Positions 1 through 7,065 of a stretch of 8,320 nt of DNA are shown in pieces; position 1 is the stretch's first letter, and each line of letters opens with the position of its first letter. A program made the position numbers and the translations under genes. Below the pieces are notes generated by a model. The model was given only the letters and a program-made list of their open reading frames with translations, ran no database searches and was not told the DNA's origin. The stretch covers positions 12,689 to 21,008 of the forward strand of contig DHGT01000130.1 of NCBI GenBank assembly GCA_002402905.1, read 5' to 3'. The stretch comes from Desulfatitalea sp. UBA4791. Lineage in GTDB: Bacteria; Desulfobacterota; Desulfobacteria; Desulfobacterales; Desulfosarcinaceae.

Positions 1-570
1 GATGTAACTCTGCTTTTTCCGGTAATTGAGAATTTGGGCGGCGAAACGGGTGAACTGTCCCTGAGCGGCCTTTTGAAAACAACTTTTCAATTCGGCTTGA
101 AATACTTCGTTGCCCTGCGCCCAGGGCGTCTCCCACAACAGCGTGCCGACCACGTCCTCGAGCCGCGCCTCGATAAAGTCCAGGGCTGTTTTGTTCGCCA
201 GAACCAGACGGCCCTCGGGGTCGACGATGCCCGAGAACTCGAAGTGGTGGTCGAGAAAAGCCCGCAGCTTCTGTTCGCTTTCGTGCAGCTCGCGGGTGGT
301 CACCTCCTTGACCAGGCAATAGATCATCAGAAACCAGGCGATGGGCGTCAACGTGCCGATAAAATTTTCGATGCGGTCGAAACGGTTGCCGGTTCCCGCA
401 TGCCGCCATTCCATGAACAGGCTGAAATGGTACGCGGTCAATAAGATAAGAAAACCGGCCAGCAGATAGCGGGAGTCCTTGGTCAGCGGCAGGCGTTTGA
501 AACCGATGAAGAAAAACAACAGGGCGGCGGCAGAGGCCAGACAGGCAATGGCATCGAGGAAGGCGATCAT
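1..570 (-). CDS. Membrane-anchored PAS-domain sensor protein, N-terminal part (runs off left edge)
   Basis: The reading frame is open from an ATG at 570-568 to the window edge, giving 190 visible residues with no stop. Three hydrophobic segments lie at about residues 3-23, 36-53 and 69-87. A short linker with TTRELHESEQKLRAFLDHH, about residues 91-109, leads into a PAS domain. The pattern SGIVDPEGRLVLANKTAL at about 113-130 is the usual PAS beginning, in which a residue pair before the glycine turn is followed by a strand and the 'AN' helix. The family normally ends in a histidine kinase or diguanylate cyclase module, but that part is outside the window, so the output is unknown. The start overlaps the stop of the upstream 93-residue gene (ATGA). 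A GAGGG sequence about 9-10 bases upstream could serve as ribosome binding site. Translational coupling with the small membrane protein is likely, and the two probably work together. Confidence 0.8.
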   Translation of the reverse strand, partial: MIAFLDAIACLASAAALLFFFIGFKRLPLTKDSRYLLAGFLILLTAYHFSLFMEWRHAGTGNRFDRIENFIGTLTPIAWFLMIYCLVKEVTTRELHESEQKLRAFLDHHFEFSGIVDPEGRLVLANKTALDFIEARLEDVVGTLLWETPWAQGNEVFQAELKSCFQKAAQGQFTRFAAQILNYRKKQSYI

Positions 571-848
571 GGGGATCGTCCCTCTTCCCGAGGACGGGTG
601 ATGCACCAGACCCAACAGGCGAGAAAGATGGTGCCGGCCAGGTAGCTGAGGTGTTCGAAAAAGTTAAAGACCGAATAGAGGAAAAACCCTTCGAAAATGG
701 TCAGCAGCCATCCGATCAGCATGAAGGCAAAGGCCCAGATGAAAAGATAAGCGGCCTCGTATCTTTTCAGCTTGGCATAGTTGCCGCGCACGAGAACCAA
801 CGCACCTACCCCCAGCAGGAGCATGAGCAGTTCATTTTCCTGGAACAT
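567..848 (-). CDS. Small three-helix membrane protein, 93 residues, unknown function
   Basis: A strong GGGGAGG Shine-Dalgarno sequence (860-854) sits five bases before the ATG at 848, which supports this start. The protein has three hydrophobic stretches at about residues 6-20, 33-51 and 66-84, separated by short polar turns. A basic segment, RGNYAKLKRY, lies at 21-30, and the tail is charged (RPREEGRSP). I do not recognise a named family. Its layout resembles the N-terminal membrane part of the downstream PAS sensor: an RY pair before helix 2, a Glu at the end of helix 2 (E53), and a Glu just before helix 3 (E65, in NFFEHLSYLAG). This suggests related membrane modules. Its stop overlaps the sensor start by four bases, so the two are almost certainly co-translated. 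A role as partner or regulator of the sensor is inference from position and shape only. Confidence 0.8.
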   Translation of the reverse strand: MFQENELLMLLLGVGALVLVRGNYAKLKRYEAAYLFIWAFAFMLIGWLLTIFEGFFLYSVFNFFEHLSYLAGTIFLACWVWCITRPREEGRSP

Positions 849-933
849 GATGACCTCCCCGCGGAACCCGATAGAGCCTTCATCGTCCGCTTGCCGGTCT
901 ACGACCTGCCATGAACGTTCCTCAAAATCGATA

Positions 934-970
934 ATTCATGAATAGATGGTCTACTTTGTGCGCTTGTCAA
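934..970 (-). promoter_or_regulatory. Candidate sigma-70-type promoter with overlapping palindrome, for the small membrane protein and PAS sensor genes
   Basis: Reading the minus strand, a perfect TTGACA (970-965) is followed after 18 bases by TCTATT (946-941), which matches the -10 consensus at four of six positions. A perfect 10-base palindrome, ATTCATGAAT (934-943), overlaps the downstream edge of the -10 box and could be an operator. Transcription would start near 934, leaving a leader of about 85 bases before the ATG at 848. The whole gap between the chemoreceptor stop and this gene (849-1015) holds no coding sequence. I see no convincing terminator with a T-tract after the chemoreceptor gene, so read-through from it remains possible. 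Confidence 0.45.
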
Positions 971-1015
971 CCTCTATGGGGGTGAATGACTGATCGTCGT
1001 GGCAATATCGCGCCA

Positions 1016-2983
1016 TCACACCTTGAAGCGGCTCACCAGAGCATTGAGCTCTTCGGCCAACTTGGCCAACTCGCCGGAACTCAAATTGACCTGAGAGCTG
1101 CTGTTGGACATCTCTCCGGCCGCCTGGGTCACCTCGGCGATATCTCCGGCGATATCCGAGGCCACCGACGAACTCTGGGCGATGTTTTCGCTGACTTCAC
1201 CGATGCCCTGGGAGGCCTGGGCGATGTTGCCGGCGATCTCACCAGTAGTGGTGGACTGCTCCTCAACGGCGCTGGCGATGGTGGTGACTACTTCGTTGAC
1301 GCTTTTGACCACCCGGGTGATGTTTTCAATCTCGGCCACGGTGCCTCCTGTTGAGCGCTGAATGCTCTCCACACGCTGTTTGATCGCCAGGGTCGCCTCC
1401 GATGTCTGGCGGGCCAGTTCCTTGATCTCATTGGCCACGACGGCAAACCCCTTGCCGGCCTCACCGGCCCGGGCGGCTTCGATGGTGGCATTGAGGGCCA
1501 GCAGATTGACCTGCTCAGAGATGTCGGTGATGGCCTCGACCACCTTGCCGATCTCCTGGGCGGCACTGCCCAACTCGCCGACCTGTTCCGAAGCCTTTGC
1601 CGTCTGTCCGACCGCCTCTTCCGTGATATTCCGGGCCTTTTCGGTGCTCTGACCGATCTCCCGAATGGTGGCCGTCATCTCTTCTGTGGCGGCCGCCACC
1701 ACATTGATGTTGCTGGCGGCCTGCTCCATGGCAGCGGCGACCGATGTGATGTTGGCGCTCATCTCCTCGCTGGCGGCCGCCACGGTGGTGGCCTTGGCGG
1801 AAGTCTGCTCGGCGCCGGCATTCATCTGCTCGGAAATGCCGGCCAGACTGCCGGACGCGTCATTGATGCGTGCGGCGTGCTGGGCCATTTCGCGGACGAT
1901 GCCCTGAATCTTTTCAACGAAGGCATTGAACCAGCGGGCCAATTCGCCCACCTCGTCGCGGCTCTTGACCGCCAGCCTTTTGGTCAGATCACCCTCCCCT
2001 TCGGCCGCGTCCTGCAACCCGTGGACGACCTGATTGAGTTTTACGGCAATCGCGTTGACCACCATGAAAATCAATATGGTGGCCACCAGGAGGACCACCG
2101 CTGTGATGATAAGATTCAAACGGCCCAGTTCGTATGCGGCGGCCATGAACTCATCGGTGGGCACACCCACGACGACGGTCCACCCCAGCCCCTCGATGGG
2201 TTTATACGCGGTTCGCTTGGTGACGCCCTCAAAAGTGTACTCGAGCATACCCGATTTGCCGGCCAGCATTTTTTTGCCGAAATCGAAATCGTTCAAGTCA
2301 AGTTTGAGGATATTGGCCTTGTCGGGGTGGGCAATGACGACACCGTCCTGCTTGTACATAAAGGCGTAGCCGCTCTGACCGACCTTGATCGTATCCACGA
2401 ACGCCTTGTTGAAGGCCGACACGTCCACGACGCTGAACACCACGCCGATGACGGCCCCCTTCTCCTCGATCGGTGCCGCCAAGGCAAAGACAGGTTGACC
2501 GGTCTGGCGGCTGCGGGTCACCTCGCCGATCCCCAACGTGCCCTTCATGGCCACCTGAAAGTAATCTCGATCATCGACCTTGAATTTGCCTGGAAGCTCC
2601 GCGTTCGAAGAAGCCACGATGTTTCCAGAGGAGTCGGCCAGGTTGATGTCTTCGTAGTAGCCGTATTGCTCCTTCAGTTTCGCCAGCTGGAGGTCGGCTG
2701 ATTTTCTGGCGGCCTTGCCCATGAAGGTGTCCTTGACCGCGCTGGCGTAAAGCTGCTGTTCGCTCCAGGTGGTCAAATCGAGCTTGCGGTCCTTGATCCA
2801 GGATTGCAGAATCGTTGCGATTGAATCCGCGTGCTGGTTGAGGTTTTGGGTCAACACCTCCTCGAGCGCCTGGCTCGAACGGAAATAGGAAACGGCCGCG
2901 GTCAGCCCCATCCCAAGTACGATCAATCCGATGATGGGCAATAGGATCTTGCTTCTGATGGTATTGATTTTCAGTTTTTTCAT
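1016..2983 (-). CDS. Methyl-accepting chemotaxis protein with double-Cache periplasmic sensor
   Basis: This is a 655-residue transmembrane chemoreceptor that relays periplasmic ligand signals to CheA/CheW. The ATG at 2983 was chosen because AAAGGA lies just upstream and because the protein then begins with a basic N-terminus (MKKLKINTIRSK) followed by transmembrane helix 1 at 13-34. Starting at 3073 would add 30 unlikely residues. The periplasmic region (about 35-285) fits dCACHE_1, with DDRDYFQVA at 137-145, GYAFMYKQDGVVIAHPD at 205-221 and GWTVVVGVP at 267-275. The R-x-W-Y pattern of amino-acid-binding Cache receptors is not present in its usual form (RDYF here), so the ligand is open. Helix 2 spans about 289-312 and HAMP about 313-365. 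The signalling hairpin is at 490-531 (core NLLALNATIEAARAGEAGKG). Candidate methylation pairs are E406/E407, E434/E435 and E574/E575. There is no C-terminal CheR-tethering pentapeptide (it ends SRFKV). The gene is divergent from the TRAP operon. Confidence 0.96.
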   Translation of the reverse strand: MKKLKINTIRSKILLPIIGLIVLGMGLTAAVSYFRSSQALEEVLTQNLNQHADSIATILQSWIKDRKLDLTTWSEQQLYASAVKDTFMGKAARKSADLQLAKLKEQYGYYEDINLADSSGNIVASSNAELPGKFKVDDRDYFQVAMKGTLGIGEVTRSRQTGQPVFALAAPIEEKGAVIGVVFSVVDVSAFNKAFVDTIKVGQSGYAFMYKQDGVVIAHPDKANILKLDLNDFDFGKKMLAGKSGMLEYTFEGVTKRTAYKPIEGLGWTVVVGVPTDEFMAAAYELGRLNLIITAVVLLVATILIFMVVNAIAVKLNQVVHGLQDAAEGEGDLTKRLAVKSRDEVGELARWFNAFVEKIQGIVREMAQHAARINDASGSLAGISEQMNAGAEQTSAKATTVAAASEEMSANITSVAAAMEQAASNINVVAAATEEMTATIREIGQSTEKARNITEEAVGQTAKASEQVGELGSAAQEIGKVVEAITDISEQVNLLALNATIEAARAGEAGKGFAVVANEIKELARQTSEATLAIKQRVESIQRSTGGTVAEIENITRVVKSVNEVVTTIASAVEEQSTTTGEIAGNIAQASQGIGEVSENIAQSSSVASDIAGDIAEVTQAAGEMSNSSSQVNLSSGELAKLAEELNALVSRFKV

Positions 2984-3283
2984 GCTCCAATCCTTTATCA
3001 CGCGTTTTTCTAACCAAAACAGAATGATGCATTCAGAACAGGTTCGTGTCCACTCGAAAACCGGGAAAATCAAACCTCAGCCGCCGCACCCCAGCGGAAT
3101 CACCTGATGATGATCATTGGCAAGATCCGGGGAAACTTTAGCCGAAACCCATGGCCATCCGGTTGGTTGATCCTCAAAATCACCTTGACGGAGCGTTTTT
3201 GCTGCCGCAGTATGGGGCCCGAATTTCAGGCCGCAATATGCGTTTTATTTGCTTTCCGTACCCATCAACCAAAGGAGATAGCG
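2984..3283. other. Divergent intergenic region between chemoreceptor and TRAP operon
   Basis: These 300 bases separate the two divergent start codons and must hold the promoters of both units, but no convincing -35/-10 pair stands out. On the plus strand a TTGACG (3185-3190) is followed 17 bases later by CAGTAT, a weak -10 match. The GG/GC spacing near 3190-3202 is one base short of a sigma-54 element. TTGGTTGAT (3163-3171) and ATCAACCAA (3264-3272) form a perfect 9-base inverted repeat, and the second arm runs into the dctP ribosome binding site. Small palindromes also occur: ATGATCAT at 3110-3117, and GAATG-ATG-CATTC in the chemoreceptor leader. Reading frames extending both genes into this region have no family-like sequence and were not accepted as coding. 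Confidence 0.5.
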
Positions 3284-4375
3284 ATGAGAAAAACAGGCGC
3301 ATGGACAGTTGTTCTAAAATGCTCCTCATGGGCATGCGTGGTCCTGGCGGGCATGTTCTGCATGGCACCGGTGGGACATAGCGCCGACTTCAAAAAGGAA
3401 TACAAGCTGCAGGTCAATGTGGGCCCATCCTTTTACTGGGGCATTGGCGCGAGCAAGTTCGCTGACCTGGTCAAGGAGAAAACCGGCGGCCGGATCCATA
3501 TCAAACCCTATTTCGGGAGCTCGCTGCTCAAAGGGGCCCAACTCAACTGCGCCCAGATGGTGGCCAAGGGAGTCATCGACTGCGCCTACGAATCGACGAT
3601 CAACATCTCGCCGGTGATCGGCGAAGCCAATGTGTTCCACCTGCCGTTTTTCATCAACTCCTTCGACAACCTGGACAAAATGAAGGCAGGCCAGTCCGGC
3701 CGGGCGGTCTTCGACGCCATGACCCAAAAAGGGCTCCAGCCCCTGGCATGGGCGGAAAACGGTTTCCGCCAGGTGACCAACAGCAAGCGTCCCATCCAGA
3801 CCCCCGAAGATCTCAAGGGGCTGCGCATCCGGGTGGTGGGCAACCCGCTGTTCATGGAAACCTTCCGCCAGCTCGGTGCCGACCCGGTGAACATGAACTG
3901 GGGCGATGCCCAGACCGCTTTCCAACAGGGGGTGGTCGACGGCCAGGAAAATCCGGTGGGCGTGCTGGTGCCGCTGCAGATCTGGCAGTATCATCAATAT
4001 GCCACCATGTGGAACTACCTGGTCGACCCGCTGGTGATCTATTGGAACCAGAAGCAGTGGCAGGCCTTCCCGTCCGACATCCAGAAGGCCATTTTGGAAG
4101 CGGCCGAGGCATCGGGGCGTTTTGAAATCGCTCTCTGCCGGGCCGGCCTTGACGGAGAACAATCGATCGGCATTCTCAAAAACGAATTCAACTACGAGAT
4201 GGAGGTACCCAATCCCGTTCAATTCATGGAATCCAAGGGCATGACCGTCACCTTCCTCGACGACGACCAGGTCAAAGCGTTTGCCGAAGCCACGCGTCCG
4301 GTCCTGGAAAAATGGACCCAGGAGATCGGCGCGGAACTGGTGGCCAAGGCAAAGGCCGATATGGAAAAAAAGTAA
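3284..4375 (+). CDS. dctP: TRAP transporter periplasmic substrate-binding protein, DctP family
   Basis: This 363-residue protein captures the substrate in the periplasm and delivers it to the DctQ/DctM permease. The ATG at 3284 follows AAAGGAG (3271-3277) at good spacing and begins a clear signal peptide: basic MRKTGAW, then a hydrophobic core, with likely cleavage after HSA at residue 34. An upstream in-frame ATG at 3107 would bury the signal peptide and is rejected. Family marks are GGRIHIKPYFGSSLL (68-82), PEDLKGLRIRVVGNP (174-188), WGDAQTAFQQGVVDGQENP (206-224) and VIYWNQKQWQAFP (251-263). R183 aligns with the arginine that binds the substrate carboxylate in characterised TRAP binding proteins such as SiaP, and N223 with a conserved asparagine at the site. 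This suggests an organic acid substrate, but the exact compound cannot be read from the sequence. It is the first gene of a four-gene operon. Confidence 0.95.
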   Translation: MRKTGAWTVVLKCSSWACVVLAGMFCMAPVGHSADFKKEYKLQVNVGPSFYWGIGASKFADLVKEKTGGRIHIKPYFGSSLLKGAQLNCAQMVAKGVIDCAYESTINISPVIGEANVFHLPFFINSFDNLDKMKAGQSGRAVFDAMTQKGLQPLAWAENGFRQVTNSKRPIQTPEDLKGLRIRVVGNPLFMETFRQLGADPVNMNWGDAQTAFQQGVVDGQENPVGVLVPLQIWQYHQYATMWNYLVDPLVIYWNQKQWQAFPSDIQKAILEAAEASGRFEIALCRAGLDGEQSIGILKNEFNYEMEVPNPVQFMESKGMTVTFLDDDQVKAFAEATRPVLEKWTQEIGAELVAKAKADMEKK

Positions 4376-4386
4376 AGCAGGAGCGG

Positions 4387-4872
4387 ATGTTGAAAAAATC
4401 TGAATCGATTCGCCTGGATTATTGGATCGTGGCGGTTCTGCTCATGGCCATGGCTCTCATCGCCTTCATCAATGTGCTGAGCCGCTACTTCGTCAACTTC
4501 TCCATCGGCGCCACCGAGGAGATCACCATCAACCTCTTCGTCTGGATGACGGTGGTGGGCACGGGCATCGCCTTTGAACGGGGCGCCCACCTGGGCATGG
4601 TCACCTTCTTCAACCTCTTCCCCCGTAAAATGCGGCGTCGGCTGGTGGTCTTCAGCGCCCTGCTGGGCGCCCTGCTCTTCATCCTGGTCGGTGTCTACAT
4701 GATCCAGGCCATCTACGACGAGATCACCTTCTTCAAAGCCACCAGTGCATCACTGGGCATACCGGTCTGGATCTACTATGCCGGCGTGCCGCTGCTCTCC
4801 GTGTTCGTGTTCAGGGGCATCTACCGCGGCACCCGCACCCGGTTGGCCGAAATGGACCGGGAGGCGGCCTGA
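4387..4872 (+). CDS. dctQ: TRAP transporter small permease subunit, DctQ family
   Basis: This is a 161-residue inner-membrane protein, the usual size of the four-helix DctQ subunit that pairs with DctM. The ATG at 4387 lies 11 bases after the dctP stop. AGGAG (4379-4383) sits close upstream with a short three-base spacer. An in-frame ATG at 4312 lies inside dctP and is rejected. Hydrophobic helices fall at about residues 12-31, 46-63, 86-107 and 125-143. Typical family positions are visible: NVLSRYFVN (29-37), the conserved Glu pair in ATEEI (42-46), the Trp in FVWM (51-54), and the His in ERGAHLGM (64-71). The last codons overlap the dctM start by one base (TGATG), indicating coupled translation of the two permease subunits. 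Confidence 0.93.
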   Translation: MLKKSESIRLDYWIVAVLLMAMALIAFINVLSRYFVNFSIGATEEITINLFVWMTVVGTGIAFERGAHLGMVTFFNLFPRKMRRRLVVFSALLGALLFILVGVYMIQAIYDEITFFKATSASLGIPVWIYYAGVPLLSVFVFRGIYRGTRTRLAEMDREAA

Positions 4873-6161
4873 TGGAAATCGCACTGATCAGTTCGGTCTT
4901 CCTGGTACTCCTGGTGCTGGGCGTGCCCATCGGCATCTCCCTGGGCGTGGCCGGCGTGGTGACGATCTACCAGTTCGACCTGGGTATCGAGATGCTGGGG
5001 GTCAACTTCGCCTCGGGCATCGCCTCGTTTCCCTTGCTGGCCATCCCCTTTTTCGTGCTGGCCGGCGTGATTCTCGATCGCGCCGGTCTGGCGGCCACCA
5101 TCGCCCGCTTTTTCGAACTGCTCGTCGGCCGAAGCACGGGCGGGTTGGCCATGGTGGCGGTGATGACCTGCATCTTCTGGGGGGCGCTGTCCGGATCGGG
5201 CCCGGCCACCACCGCGGCGGTGGGCATGATCCTGCTGGCCCCCATGATCCGGCACGGCTATGACAAGAGTTTTGCCGGAGCCACCATCGCCAACGCCTCG
5301 GACCTGTCGATCATCATCCCGCCCAGCATCGCCTTCATCATCTACGGCAATATCACCAGCGTATCGGTCAGCGCGCTGTTTATGGCCGGCGTCGTCCCCG
5401 GATTGCTCACCGGCGCCGGTACGGTGCTGGTGGCTTACCTGATTTCAAGGCGGCGGGGCTACTGCGGCACAGAAGGGCGCGGCAGCGCCAAGGAGCTTTG
5501 GCAAGCCTTCAAAAAATCGATATGGGCCTTGCTGGCGCCGGTGGTCATCCTGGGTGGGATCTACTCGGGCATCTTCACGCCCACCGAGGCGGCCGTGGTG
5601 GCCGTCTTCTACAGCCTCTTCGTGGCCGTCTTCATCTACCACTCGATCCACTGGCGCGACATGATCGACATGCTCGTCAGTGCGGCGGTCACCAGTTCGG
5701 TGATCATGTTCATCGTGGTCTTTGCCGGCATCTTCACCTGGACGGCCTCGGTCATCGGTGTGATCGACCGGACGGCCGAACTGATCGTGAGCATTTCTCC
5801 CAATGCCGTGGTGATGATCGTTCTGGTGGACCTGCTGCTGCTGGCCCTGGGCATGGTGCTCGACGCCATCAGCATCTCCTATCTGCTGGTGCCTATCCTG
5901 ATACCGGTGCTCAAGGCCTTTGGCATCGATCCGGTCTGGTTCGGTGTAATCTTCATCGCCGCCCTGGCCATCGGCCAGGCCACGCCGCCGGTGGGCGTCA
6001 ACCTGTTCACCGCGGCCAACCTGATTCAGAGCGACATCGACGTGGTGGCCAAAGAGGCCATCCCCTATGTGGTCATGGATGTCATCGTGCTGCTGATCCT
6101 CTCGCTGCTGCCGATATTATCCCTTTATCTGCCGATCAAGGCCGGGTTGTACGCGCCATGA
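4872..6161 (+). CDS. dctM: TRAP transporter large permease subunit, DctM family
   Basis: This 429-residue polytopic inner-membrane protein forms the transport channel of a TRAP system, driven by a sodium or proton gradient. Its length is normal for stand-alone DctM. The ATG overlaps the dctQ stop by one base and has GGGAGG (4859-4864) seven bases upstream. Conserved family motifs occur in order: SGSGPATTAAVG (107-118), IIPPSIAFIIYG (148-159), GIFTPTEAA (233-241), GMVLDAIS (327-334) and QATPPVGVNLF (369-379). The GSGPATTAA and ATPPVG segments belong to the two inverted hairpin-containing halves of the family, where ions and substrate are thought to bind. Hydrophobic segments run throughout and are consistent with 11-12 helices. 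Nothing appears truncated. The stop overlaps the start of the fourth gene (ATGA). Confidence 0.96.
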   Translation: MEIALISSVFLVLLVLGVPIGISLGVAGVVTIYQFDLGIEMLGVNFASGIASFPLLAIPFFVLAGVILDRAGLAATIARFFELLVGRSTGGLAMVAVMTCIFWGALSGSGPATTAAVGMILLAPMIRHGYDKSFAGATIANASDLSIIIPPSIAFIIYGNITSVSVSALFMAGVVPGLLTGAGTVLVAYLISRRRGYCGTEGRGSAKELWQAFKKSIWALLAPVVILGGIYSGIFTPTEAAVVAVFYSLFVAVFIYHSIHWRDMIDMLVSAAVTSSVIMFIVVFAGIFTWTASVIGVIDRTAELIVSISPNAVVMIVLVDLLLLALGMVLDAISISYLLVPILIPVLKAFGIDPVWFGVIFIAALAIGQATPPVGVNLFTAANLIQSDIDVVAKEAIPYVVMDVIVLLILSLLPILSLYLPIKAGLYAP

Positions 6162-7021
6162 TCGGGTTCGGCCTGTTTGCCCTTGTCAAGATCGCCGTGT
6201 CGGTCCTCTTCGTGGTAGCGCTCAGTATCATCGCCGAGCGGGCCGGCCCCCGCGTGGCCGGTGTCATCTCCGGCTATCCCATGGGGGCGGCCATCACCCT
6301 GTTTTTCATCGGCGTCGAGATCGGACCCGACTTCGCCGCCCGCAGCGCGGTTTTCACGGCCGCCGGCCTGTCGGCCACGGTGGCTTTCGTGGCCGGCTAT
6401 CTGGTGGGCCTGGGCTGGGCGCGCAACCGAGGCCGCGCGGCCGCCATCGGCATCTCCGTTTCGACGGCCCTGGCCGCCTATGGCGGGGCTTCCTGGCTCC
6501 TCACCCGGTTGTCCATCGGCGCTGGAGGGGCCGCGCTCATCGCGGCGGCGAGCATTGCCCTGGCCACTTGGGCCTTCAGGGCCATCGCCGATGCGCCGAT
6601 TATCGACAGAAACCGCCTGCGCTTCCGCGTGACCTTGATTCGGGCCGCCTTTGCGGCCGTGGTGATCCTGACGATCACTACGGCCGCGAAAGTCGTCGGA
6701 CCGCGATGGGCAGGGATCTTCTCCGCCTTTCCCAGTACTGTCTTGCCGCTGCTGGTGATCATCCAGTTCACCTACCGCCCGGATCACGTGCGCACGATCA
6801 TCAAAAACGTGCCGCGCGGTCTTCAGTCGCTGCTCGTCTATGTGCTGATCGTGACGGCGACCTACGACACTATAGGGGTCGCCTGGGGCACGGTCCTCGG
6901 TTATGCCGCGGCTACGGTTTATCTGCTGGCCTTGGAATACAGCCGGCGCCTGAAATGGCAGGCGCGGTCGAAGGGATTAAAAAAACGCTCCGGAACCCAT
7001 TCACAAGATTCCGGAGCGTGA
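6158..7021 (+). CDS. Polytopic membrane protein with two similar halves, unknown function, fourth gene of TRAP operon
   Basis: This 287-residue protein starts at an ATG overlapping the dctM stop by four bases. No strong ribosome binding site is visible, which fits translational coupling. The same frame stays open upstream to 5498, but that part is out-of-frame dctM and is Arg/Gly/His-rich, so it is rejected. About nine hydrophobic segments cover residues 5-261, followed by a basic hydrophilic tail (about 262-287). The two halves look duplicated: ERAGPRVAGVISGYP at 27-41 matches KVVGPRWAGIFSAFP at 178-192, each after one hydrophobic helix and before another, at a spacing of 151 residues. The motif recalls small membrane families such as GlpM or DUF3147, but that is from memory and uncertain. 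Tight coupling to dctM suggests a role linked to transport, perhaps as an accessory or exporter; this is inference. The 3' end also contains the terminator of the opposing genes. Confidence 0.85.
   Translation: MIGFGLFALVKIAVSVLFVVALSIIAERAGPRVAGVISGYPMGAAITLFFIGVEIGPDFAARSAVFTAAGLSATVAFVAGYLVGLGWARNRGRAAAIGISVSTALAAYGGASWLLTRLSIGAGGAALIAAASIALATWAFRAIADAPIIDRNRLRFRVTLIRAAFAAVVILTITTAAKVVGPRWAGIFSAFPSTVLPLLVIIQFTYRPDHVRTIIKNVPRGLQSLLVYVLIVTATYDTIGVAWGTVLGYAAATVYLLALEYSRRLKWQARSKGLKKRSGTHSQDSGA
6979..7019 (-). terminator. Rho-independent terminator of the cytochrome genes, inside the opposing gene
   Basis: A perfect 11-base stem is formed by 6985-6995 (ACGCTCCGGAA) and 7009-7019 (TTCCGGAGCGT) with a 13-base loop. 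On the plus strand, seven A residues (6979-6985) lie before the stem, so a minus-strand transcript has a GC-rich hairpin followed by seven U residues, the classic intrinsic terminator. On the plus strand the hairpin is followed by GATGTCGATC with no T-tract, so it should not end the TRAP transcript efficiently. It lies 47 bases past the cytochrome b stop and overlaps the last codons and the stop codon of the plus-strand gene. Confidence 0.85.
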
Positions 7022-7065
7022 TGTCGATCAGATGCCGGAAATATAACGGCGGATGGGCAAAGCGA

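Noticed and set aside
34..444. Plus-strand open frame at the left edge
   Set aside because: The opposite strand over the same bases encodes a convincing membrane segment plus PAS domain that stays open to the edge.
990..1015. Possible terminator after the chemoreceptor gene
   Set aside because: Only a 4-base inverted match (TGGC/GCCA) is present, with no T-tract.
1877..2701. Long plus-strand open frame (274 residues) antisense to the chemoreceptor
   Set aside because: It lies wholly within a clearly recognised chemoreceptor, and its composition (His/Asp/Gly-rich) is typical of a shadow frame in GC-rich DNA.
3190..3202. Possible sigma-54 promoter for dctP (GG and TTTGC elements)
   Set aside because: The GG-to-GC spacing is nine rather than ten bases and the -24 element does not match TGGCAC.
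3326..4222. Minus-strand open frame (298 residues) antisense to dctP
   Set aside because: It mirrors the dctP codons, with no recognisable domain and no plausible ribosome binding site. The dctP frame has strong family motifs.
5498..6157. Open frame joining the interior of dctM to the fourth membrane gene as one 507-residue protein
   Set aside because: The first ~220 residues are out of frame with dctM, rich in Arg, Gly and His, and lack family character. The membrane gene has its own ATG at 6158 coupled to the dctM stop.
6125..6787. Minus-strand open frame (220 residues) antisense to the fourth TRAP-operon gene
   Set aside because: It is a Gly/Arg/Asp/His-rich shadow. The plus-strand frame encodes coherent hydrophobic helices and is coupled to dctM.
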